Source: Pontimonas sp. (GTDB lineage Bacteria; Actinomycetota; Actinomycetes; Actinomycetales; Microbacteriaceae). From it: a stretch of DNA of 5,367 nucleotides. The translations under genes and the position numbers were made by a program. The notes beneath the pieces were generated by a model that did no database searches, had not been told where the DNA came from, and worked only from the letters and a program-made list of their open reading frames with translations. The DNA is taken from positions 1-5,367 of the forward strand of contig JAIOWV010000088.1 in the NCBI GenBank assembly GCA_021741945.1, given 5' to 3'. Positions within the stretch are counted from its first letter, which is position 1, and every line of letters starts with the position of its first letter. This document shows, one piece after another, positions 1 through 4,207 of this stretch.

Positions 1-1
1 C

Positions 2-613
2 CTGATTCTCCACGAAGACCACGAGCAGAATGCCTCAACGTCAACCGTTCGGATGGTGGGCTCCACTGGGGCAAACCTGTTTGCCTCAGTGTCCGCCGGC
101 ATCAATGCGTTGTCTGGTCCCCTGCACGGTGGTGCCAACGAAGCCGTGTTGACGATGTTGGCTGAGATTCGTGACTCGGGCCAGGGCGTAAAGCGCTTTG
201 TTGAGCGAGTAAAGGCGAAAGAGGATGGCATTCGCCTCATGGGCTTTGGCCACCGGATTTATAAGAACTACGACCCCAGGGCCCGCCTGGTCAAGGAAAG
301 CGCCGACGCTGTCCTTGGGCAATTAGGAATCAAGGACGAGCTCCTTGGTATTGCCAAGGAGCTCGAAGAGATCGCCTTGGCTGATGACTACTTCATTGAG
401 CGGAAGCTCTATCCCAACGTCGATTTCTATACTGGCGTGATTTATAAGGCGATGGGTTTCCCGACCCGCATGTTCACTGTCCTCTTCGCTATTGGCCGTC
501 TTCCAGGCTGGATTGCGCACTGGCGGGAAATGAATGAGGACGATGGCACCAAGATTGGCCGTCCTCAGCAGCTCTATGTTGGCCCGGCAGCTAGAGATTG
601 GCCGAAGCGCTGA
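2..613 (+). CDS. gltA: Citrate synthase, C-terminal part (5' end outside window)
   Basis: Citrate synthase condenses oxaloacetate with acetyl-CoA to give citrate, the entry step of the TCA cycle, in the cytoplasm. The frame is open from base 2, so the gene begins left of the window. The visible 203 residues are about half of the usual 420-430. Family motifs appear in order: DHEQNASTSTVR near the start, GPLHGGANE with catalytic His at bases 125-127, GFGHRIYKNYDPRA with catalytic His at 251-253, and PNVDFYTG with catalytic Asp at 422-424. The late arginines in AIGRLPGWIAHW and GRPQQLYVG also fit the substrate-binding set. These match E. coli GltA His264, His305 and Asp362 by motif. The C-terminus ends soon after QLYVGPAARDW, as normal, so this end is intact. 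A small ORF overlaps its last bases. An internal 12-bp inverted repeat lies at 337-365. Confidence 0.97.
   Translation: MILHEDHEQNASTSTVRMVGSTGANLFASVSAGINALSGPLHGGANEAVLTMLAEIRDSGQGVKRFVERVKAKEDGIRLMGFGHRIYKNYDPRARLVKESADAVLGQLGIKDELLGIAKELEEIALADDYFIERKLYPNVDFYTGVIYKAMGFPTRMFTVLFAIGRLPGWIAHWREMNEDDGTKIGRPQQLYVGPAARDWPKR
337..365. repeat. 12-bp perfect inverted repeat inside gltA
   Basis: CGAGCTCCTTGG (337-348) and CCAAGGAGCTCG (354-365) are exact reverse complements around a 5-base TATTG loop. The repeat encodes DELLGIAKELE, so the amino acids partly constrain it. A second CCTTGG at 375-380 can pair with the CCAAGG at 354-359, giving two mutually exclusive stems. A strong mRNA hairpin is expected, but no function is known to me. 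Confidence 0.85.
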
Positions 614-777
614 TTAGCGAAGATGGTAGGCAACCTGAGGCTAATGCCGAACCGGTTATCGGCTTAGCGGCGACTCTCCAGAAAATTGGGCGCGAAGTCG
701 GCCTCACAGCTCAGGACATTGAGATTTTCGATGAGGTTCGTGACCATTCGCCAGCACGGGCCGTCCGGTTCGACTAG
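598..777 (+). CDS. Small hypothetical protein overlapping the gltA 3' end
   Basis: I do not recognise this protein. It is an open frame of 59 codons ending in TAG at 775-777, in a different frame from gltA. No ATG or GTG is available. The candidates are TTG at 598, or CTG at 610, whose last two bases form the TG of the gltA TGA stop, a 4-base overlap like the common ATGA arrangement. The ribosome site is weak for both, so translational coupling to gltA is the likeliest route. Codon choice resembles the neighbours. The product is soluble-looking, without signal peptide or membrane segment. It has a variable acidic start, a likely helix around residues 19-31 (PVIGLAATLQKIG), then EVGLTAQDIEIFDEVRD, and a tail SPARAVRFD. 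The helix-loop-helix look with an SPA tail vaguely recalls small antitoxins, but I see no toxin partner and make no such call. It fills the whole gltA-dapD gap, ending 14 bases before the dapD stop. Confidence 0.5.
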   Translation: MAEALISEDGRQPEANAEPVIGLAATLQKIGREVGLTAQDIEIFDEVRDHSPARAVRFD

Positions 778-791
778 TCACTCTCCAGTCG

Positions 792-1739
792 CTAGGAGTG
801 CAGAGCCTCGTTGAGGCTCACGCCATGACCATCGCGGGGAAGAACTTCAACCGCTCCGGTCATGGAGTTTCGACGATAAAGAAGGCCTGGTTGGCCGCTC
901 AGTGCTGATGCCTTGGTCTGAGTGGTCTGCCCATCGGCAATAACGGTCACTTTGGTGCCAGCTGTGACATACAGGCCTGCTTCAACGACACAGTCATCTC
1001 CAAGGGAGATGCCAATGCCTGCGTTCGCACCAAGCAGGCACCGTTTGCCGAGAGAAATGACTTCTTGCCCCCCACCGGAGAGTGTTCCCATGATGGACGC
1101 ACCGCCACCAATGTCGGTGCCATCGCCAACGACAACGCCCTGGGAAATGCGACCCTCCACCATCGAGGCGCCAAGGGTCCCGGCGTTAAAGTTCACAAAG
1201 CCCTCGTGCATGACGGTGGTTCCAGGCGAGAGGTGAGCCCCCAGCCGAACCCGCGCTGCATCTGCGATGCGAACCCTGGGCGGGGTGACGTAGCCCAGAA
1301 GCGGCGGGAATCGATCCAGGCTCTGAATCACGATTCCCGCCCGCTGCATCGCCATGCGGTGTTCGTCATAGAAATCTGGCGATACGGGTCCTCGGTTGGT
1401 GAAGGCAACTAGGGGAAGAATTCCAAAAATGCCCTCAAGATTCATCGAGTTGGGTTGGACCAGGCAGCGGCTCAACAGGTGCAAGCGCAAATAAGCGTCC
1501 GAGGTGGAGGTTGGCGGCTGGGTGAGATCACTGAGCGTCGTGACACCCATCAGGTGGACACCGCGAGTGGCGTCGTCGCCTTCTAGGTGGCCAAGGGAGC
1601 TCGGGATGAGGTGAGGATCAAAATTTGCTGGTGGCGCTCCAAGGTGAGGGTCTGGGAACCACGTGTCCAGCACCGTATTGGTCGCGGTGTCAATGGTGGC
1701 GATGCCATAACCCCACGCGGTGGTGGCGTTTTCACTCAT
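792..1739 (-). CDS. dapD: 2,3,4,5-tetrahydropyridine-2,6-dicarboxylate N-succinyltransferase (actinobacterial DapD)
   Basis: DapD transfers succinyl from succinyl-CoA to tetrahydrodipicolinate. This is the first step of the succinylase branch toward meso-diaminopimelate and lysine, used for both peptidoglycan and protein. The 315 residues match the length of the actinobacterial type (M. tuberculosis Rv1201c is about 317). The N-terminal domain (1-100) leads into FGILPLVAFTNRGPVSP (105-121). A left-handed beta-helix of hexapeptide repeats then runs from about 155 to 265, with HEGFVNFNAGTLG (178-190), MVEGRIS (193-199) and GTLSGGG (218-224). Glu195 in MVEGRIS is probably the glutamate implicated in catalysis in the mycobacterial enzyme. 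The C-terminal tail RRNSMTGAVEVLPRDG (289-304) is typical. The enzyme should act as a trimer, by family knowledge. The ATG start lies 44 bp from dapE, and a TACCCT box 6 bases upstream suggests a leaderless mRNA. No defects are seen. Confidence 0.96.
   Translation of the reverse strand: MSENATTAWGYGIATIDTATNTVLDTWFPDPHLGAPPANFDPHLIPSSLGHLEGDDATRGVHLMGVTTLSDLTQPPTSTSDAYLRLHLLSRCLVQPNSMNLEGIFGILPLVAFTNRGPVSPDFYDEHRMAMQRAGIVIQSLDRFPPLLGYVTPPRVRIADAARVRLGAHLSPGTTVMHEGFVNFNAGTLGASMVEGRISQGVVVGDGTDIGGGASIMGTLSGGGQEVISLGKRCLLGANAGIGISLGDDCVVEAGLYVTAGTKVTVIADGQTTQTKASALSGQPGLLYRRNSMTGAVEVLPRDGHGVSLNEALHS
803..819. terminator. 7-bp inverted repeat at dapD 3' end, possible terminator
   Basis: GAGCCTC (803-809) and GAGGCTC (813-819) form a perfect 7-bp stem with a 3-base loop. 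On the minus strand the stem falls in the last dapD codons, just before the stop. On the plus strand it lies 25 bases after the small ORF stop. Neither side has a T run, so it would be a U-less stem of the kind proposed for actinobacteria. A weaker CACTC/GAGTG pair (779-783 and 796-800) sits between the genes. The stem is certain; a terminator role is a guess. Confidence 0.35.
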
Positions 1740-1745
1740 GAGACC

Positions 1746-1751
1746 AGGGTA
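1746..1751 (-). promoter_or_regulatory. Predicted -10 box for dapD (leaderless)
   Basis: On the minus strand TACCCT fits the actinobacterial TANNNT form. Six bases separate it from the dapD ATG, so transcription would begin at or beside the start codon. No clear Shine-Dalgarno site precedes the ATG. The -35 region, which would fall near 1769-1774, is a poor match and overlaps the dapE -10 box. Confidence 0.45.
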
Positions 1752-1770
1752 TAGGCAGTGCCACCCCGGT

Positions 1771-1776
1771 TACACT
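1771..1776 (+). promoter_or_regulatory. Predicted -10 box for dapE (leaderless)
   Basis: TACACT fits TANNNT and lies 7 bases before the dapE ATG at 1784, which predicts a leaderless message. A GAGG at 1779-1782 is too close to the ATG to act as a normal ribosome site. The matching -35 position (about 1748-1753) overlaps the dapD -10 box and shows no good TTGACA match. Confidence 0.5.
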
Positions 1777-1783
1777 TGAGGCC

Positions 1784-2860
1784 ATGTCGGCTTCCAGCGT
1801 TGCGTTGCCCGTGGGCGCGCCGCTTCGCGAGCTACTGAAGGCTCTGGTGGACAGCGAGAGCCCCTCCGGGGCTGAGGCCTCATTGGCAGATGCCATTGAG
1901 GCTGCTCTGTCCAGCGTGTCTCATCTCGAGGTTCTGCGCTTTGGCAACACTGTTGCAGCGAGGACGAACCTCCATCGCGCACGGCGCGTGATCTGGGCTG
2001 GCCACATCGACACTGTCCCAGCTCACAACAATTTGCCCTCCGAGGAGAGGGAGGGCTGGTTGTGGGGGCGTGGAAGCGTTGACATGAAGGCCGGTGTTGC
2101 CGTTGGTCTCAGGCTGGCCCTCGAGCTTGCAGAACCCCTTCACGATGTGACCTGGATTTTTTATGACAACGAGGAGGTCGAGGCCACCAAGAACGGGCTT
2201 GGTCTTTTTGGCTTGGCTCACCCCGAGTGGGTTCGAGGCGACCTGGCCATTGTGGGGGAGCCTACAAACGGGGCAATCGAGGCGGGGTGTAATGGCACAT
2301 TGCGTGTGGAAGTGAGCACTGTGGGTGTCCGGGCACACTCAGCGCGCTCGTGGATGGGTAAGAACGCCATTCACGAGGCGTCTGCCATCCTTGCTCGCCT
2401 GGAGTCGTATTCCCCTGCGGAGGTTGACGTTGACGGGCTTGTGTATCGGGAGGGTCTGAACGCCGTCGGTATTAGTGGCGGGGTGGCTGGCAATGTGATT
2501 CCAGATCTCTGCACAGTGACCGTCAATTATCGATTTGCCCCTGACAAATCGATCGCCGAGGCGATCGATCATGTCACTGGGGTCTTTGAGGGGTTGAGCG
2601 TTGCTGTGGTGGACCAGGCAGCGGCTGCGAAACCTGGCTTATCGCAACCACTTTCTGGGGAGTTTGTGAGCGCGCTTGGGATTGCCGTTGGGCCCAAGTA
2701 TGGCTGGACCGACGTGGCCCGTTTTAGTGAGTGGGGGATCCCGGCTGTGAACTACGGGCCTGGTGATCCATCACTGGCTCACGCCGATGACGAAAGGGTC
2801 GAATTGGCCCAGGTTGACGAGGTTTTCGCATCGTTATCGTCGTGGCTTGGTGGGAAGTAG
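1784..2860 (+). CDS. dapE: Succinyl-diaminopimelate desuccinylase (M20 zinc peptidase family)
   Basis: DapE hydrolyses N-succinyl-LL-diaminopimelate to succinate and LL-diaminopimelate, two steps after DapD, in the cytoplasm. The 358 residues are normal for the actinobacterial form. All expected M20 di-zinc residues are present: His74 in GHIDTVP, with Asp76 as its partner; bridging Asp100 in GRGSVDMKAG; Glu130 as general base and Glu131 as ligand in DNEE; Glu159 in VGEPTNG; and His333 in SLAHADDE. The lid/dimerisation domain lies at about 165-280, with GVRAHSARSWMGKNAIH (181-197), whose histidine usually completes the partner active site. The start is the ATG facing dapD; the TACACT box 7 bases upstream suggests leaderless transcription. 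It shares a 44-bp divergent gap with dapD, so the two pathway genes could be co-regulated. Two inverted repeats lie inside the gene (1877-1902 and 2542-2576). No truncation is seen. Confidence 0.96.
   Translation: MSASSVALPVGAPLRELLKALVDSESPSGAEASLADAIEAALSSVSHLEVLRFGNTVAARTNLHRARRVIWAGHIDTVPAHNNLPSEEREGWLWGRGSVDMKAGVAVGLRLALELAEPLHDVTWIFYDNEEVEATKNGLGLFGLAHPEWVRGDLAIVGEPTNGAIEAGCNGTLRVEVSTVGVRAHSARSWMGKNAIHEASAILARLESYSPAEVDVDGLVYREGLNAVGISGGVAGNVIPDLCTVTVNYRFAPDKSIAEAIDHVTGVFEGLSVAVVDQAAAAKPGLSQPLSGEFVSALGIAVGPKYGWTDVARFSEWGIPAVNYGPGDPSLAHADDERVELAQVDEVFASLSSWLGGK
1877..1902. repeat. Imperfect inverted repeat near the dapE 5' end
   Basis: GCCTCATTGGCA (1877-1888, reading the second G as the first base) and TGCCATTGAGGC (1891-1902) pair with one T-T mismatch around a GA centre. 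The stem lies about 95 bases into the dapE message, within codons for AEASLADAIEAA. A hairpin is plausible; its role is unknown and may be coincidental. Confidence 0.6.
2542..2576. repeat. 10-bp perfect inverted repeat with outer TGACA/TGTCA arms in dapE
   Basis: ATCGATCGCC (2548-2557) and GGCGATCGAT (2560-2569) are exact reverse complements around GA. Outside a small internal loop, TGACA (2542-2546) pairs with TGTCA (2572-2576), giving a 15-bp composite stem. It encodes DKSIAEAIDHV. It could be a stable mRNA hairpin or a protein-binding palindrome; nothing in the sequence decides this. Confidence 0.75.
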
Positions 2861-2895
2861 CTCACAGCCGATTTTCTTAAGCCCTCACTCTGGGG

Positions 2896-2901
2896 GATAA
2901 T
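2896..2901 (+). promoter_or_regulatory. Predicted -10 box for the DUF3117 gene
   Basis: GATAAT differs from TATAAT by one base and lies 36 bases before the ATG at 2938, leaving room for a leader of about 30 bases that includes a ribosome site. The upstream -35 region (around 2873-2878, TTTCTT) is weak. This suggests the small gene is transcribed independently of dapE. Confidence 0.5.
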
Positions 2902-2922
2902 GGTGTTTTAGAGCAAATCCTT

Positions 2923-2928
2923 GAGGAG
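2923..2928 (+). promoter_or_regulatory. Strong Shine-Dalgarno site for the DUF3117 gene
   Basis: GAGGAG, extended by a following AG, lies 9 bases before the ATG at 2938. It is the clearest ribosome-binding site among the complete genes here and supports this start. It contrasts with dapD, dapE and tatB, which lack one. Confidence 0.75.
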
Positions 2929-2937
2929 AGTCCTGTT

Positions 2938-3111
2938 ATGGCCGCAATGAAGCCCAGAACCGGCGATGGACCCATGGAGGCTGTCAAAGAAGGCCGACTC
3001 ATTATCGTCAAAGTCCCTCTCGAGGGTGGCGGACGCTTGGTTGTCTCCGTCAACGATGAGGAAGCACGCGAGTTGCACGACCAGCTCGCTGGAGCACTCG
3101 GCGGAAAGTAG
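2938..3111 (+). CDS. DUF3117 family small protein
   Basis: A 57-residue protein too short for routine ORF lists. It begins MAAMKPRTGDGPMEAVKEGR, continues LIIVKVPLEGGGRLVVSV and ends NDEEARELHDQLAGALGGK. This is the conserved pattern of DUF3117, an actinobacterial family whose M. tuberculosis member is, as I recall, Rv1211. Its biochemical function is unknown to me. The layout suggests a loop with the near-invariant MKPRTGDGPMEA block, a beta hairpin (about 20-38), then a C-terminal helix (about 40-54), all soluble. It has its own GATAAT promoter box and a strong ribosome site. It lies 77 bp after dapE on the same strand and ends 11 bp before the converging methyltransferase stop, with no room for a standard terminator. 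High conservation and compact size suggest a housekeeping role, which is inference. Confidence 0.93.
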   Translation: MAAMKPRTGDGPMEAVKEGRLIIVKVPLEGGGRLVVSVNDEEARELHDQLAGALGGK

Positions 3112-3122
3112 TTCGCCGGGCC

Positions 3123-3755
3123 TTACGCCGGACGTTTGACGATGTGGACGAGCCCATCGCCAATCAAGTTCACCGTGTGAACAACGTCATCACGGTCTTC
3201 TAAAGCCTTGAGTAGCCATCGGTATGCCGATGTCTTGTCATCGCGCTGTGCCGGGTCTGCCACCAGGTCATCACCCAGCACACCCGCGACAATGACACTC
3301 CCGCGGGGTCGAACCAGGGTGATGGCCTGGTCGACATAGGCCTGCACGTTCTGAAAGTCAGCATCGATGACGATGAGGTCATAGCTGGCCTCATTCATCT
3401 TGGGCAACACATCGAGGGCTTTCTCGGTAATGAGGCGCACACGAGAGGCAGGGATTTCGGCGTCTTGGAGCAGTTCACGAACAGTCGCGTGGTGATCCAT
3501 CTCAGAATCAATCGTGGTGATGTGGGCATCGGGACAGGCCTGAGCCAGCCACAGTGTCCCCACACCTAACCCAGTGCCGATCTCGATGATGCTGGTTGCA
3601 TTAATCGACATCGCAATGGTGGCGATGTATTCGCCGGCGCTCGCCGTGATGGGGTCTACTCCGTGCTCGAGAGAGGTTCGCCTGGCGCGTTCGATGTCGA
3701 CGTCCTCCTCAACGCGCTCTTCGACAAAGCGCCAGCTCAGTTCTTTGTCTGACAT
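3123..3755 (-). CDS. SAM-dependent O-methyltransferase (class I, Rv1220c-like)
   Basis: A 210-residue cytoplasmic class I methyltransferase of the O-methyltransferase family 3 type (catechol-OMT-like). The substrate is unknown. Motif I is EIGTGLGVGTLWLA (58-71), the acidic residue binding the SAM ribose follows in TTIDSE (about 80-85), and LIVIDAD (127-133) supplies the aspartates that in relatives bind SAM or metal. The stretch GVLGDDLVADPAQRD (about 158-172) and the end GDGLVHIVKR are typical of the family. I chose the ATG at 3755, giving MSDKELSWRF, because the family N-terminus starts there and a GAGG lies 4 bases upstream (3760-3763). A longer frame reaches 3842, but its extra 29 residues are non-homologous-looking and would cross the palindrome and the tatB promoter. 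In M. tuberculosis the homologue lies next to sigE; here tatB follows directly. Confidence 0.88.
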   Translation of the reverse strand: MSDKELSWRFVEERVEEDVDIERARRTSLEHGVDPITASAGEYIATIAMSINATSIIEIGTGLGVGTLWLAQACPDAHITTIDSEMDHHATVRELLQDAEIPASRVRLITEKALDVLPKMNEASYDLIVIDADFQNVQAYVDQAITLVRPRGSVIVAGVLGDDLVADPAQRDDKTSAYRWLLKALEDRDDVVHTVNLIGDGLVHIVKRPA

Positions 3756-3794
3756 GTGACCTCGTCTCTGGTGCCGGGGGTCCCCGTATTTGTA

Positions 3795-3814
3795 GCCTAG
3801 GGCGCGCCCTAGGC
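3795..3814. promoter_or_regulatory. Perfect 20-bp palindrome between the methyltransferase and tatB genes
   Basis: GCCTAGGGCG joined to CGCCCTAGGC is an exact 20-bp palindrome with no spacer, centred between 3804 and 3805. It sits in the 80-bp divergent gap, across the expected tatB -35 region (about 3801-3806). It also abuts a possible methyltransferase -10 (TACAAA on the minus strand, 3789-3794). The position suits an operator for a dimeric regulator controlling both genes. With no loop it is a poor terminator. A smaller CGGGG/CCCCG pair lies at 3775-3786. Confidence 0.65.
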
Positions 3815-3823
3815 CCAGAGGGT

Positions 3824-3829
3824 TATTGT
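3824..3829 (+). promoter_or_regulatory. Predicted -10 box for tatB (leaderless)
   Basis: TATTGT fits TANNNT and lies 6 bases before the GTG start at 3836, so the message would start at or next to the initiation codon. No purine-rich ribosome site stands at a normal distance. The -35 region coincides with the palindrome at 3795-3814. Confidence 0.45.
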
Positions 3830-3835
3830 GGTGGG

Positions 3836-4207
3836 GTGTCATTCGGCCTCACGATTGAAAAGTTGCTCCTCATTGGGATCATCGCGCTGTTTTTAATTGG
3901 GCCGGATCGTCTCCCCGCCTACTCGGCGCAGCTGGGGCGTTTGATCCGACAGCTGCGCGATATGGCCTCTGGCGCCAAAGAGCGCATGCGCGATGAACTG
4001 GGCCCAGATTTCGATGACATGGACTGGAAGAAGTTGGACCCCAGGCAGTATGACCCCAGGCGCATCATCCGAGAGGCTCTGAAAGAGGACCCCGCTGCCA
4101 AATCTGAAGCAGACCCTGAGCCGGTTGTCATCGAATCGGCTTACCAGCGCCGCAAGAGATTGAGCGGCGCGGGCAAGCCCGCCCCCTTTGACCCCGATCT
4201 GACCTAA
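3836..4207 (+). CDS. tatB: Sec-independent protein translocase subunit TatB
   Basis: TatB works with TatC in the cytoplasmic membrane as the receptor for folded proteins carrying twin-arginine signals. The 123-residue product shows the family layout: a short periplasmic N-terminus with Glu8, which matches the conserved TatB glutamate; one membrane helix (about 9-21); the hinge GPDRLP (22-27); an amphipathic helix (about 28-53); then ELGPDFDDMDWKKLDPRQYDP and a charged tail. LGPDFDD and the tandem DPRQY-DPRRI are features of actinobacterial TatB. The doubled motif is mirrored by a 10-bp direct repeat GACCCCAGGC at 4037-4046 and 4052-4061. The start is GTG; no ATG fits. tatA and tatC are not in the window. 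The stop overlaps the mrp stop on the other strand, leaving no room for a terminator between them. The palindrome upstream may regulate it. Confidence 0.92.
   Translation: MSFGLTIEKLLLIGIIALFLIGPDRLPAYSAQLGRLIRQLRDMASGAKERMRDELGPDFDDMDWKKLDPRQYDPRRIIREALKEDPAAKSEADPEPVVIESAYQRRKRLSGAGKPAPFDPDLT

Noticed and set aside
598..777. Frameshifted C-terminal extension of citrate synthase
   Set aside because: Citrate synthase already ends normally soon after QLYVGPAARDW, and the downstream frame has no similarity to the family's end.
598..777. Antitoxin of a toxin-antitoxin pair
   Set aside because: There is no toxin gene beside it; the next gene is dapD, and no DNA-binding motif is clear.
922..1412. 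Plus-strand open frames opposite dapD
   Set aside because: They are rich in Pro, Ser and Thr without motifs and lie wholly inside a well-supported dapD frame.
1880..2572. Minus-strand open frames opposite dapE
   Set aside because: They are antisense shadows of dapE with no domain or ribosome site.
3114..3131. CGCCGG repeat between the DUF3117 and methyltransferase stops as a terminator
   Set aside because: The two copies are direct repeats, and the only inverted pairing is four bases (CCGG/CCGG). It is too weak to call.
3756..3842. Longer N-terminus for the methyltransferase, starting at 3842
   Set aside because: The extra 29 residues do not resemble the family, would read through the perfect palindrome, and would overlap the tatB start and its -10 box. 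The ATG at 3755 has a GAGG upstream.
4037..4061. Direct repeat GACCCCAGGC in tatB as a recent duplication
   Set aside because: It encodes the DPRQY-DPRRI motif that I recall as typical of actinobacterial TatB, so protein constraint explains it.
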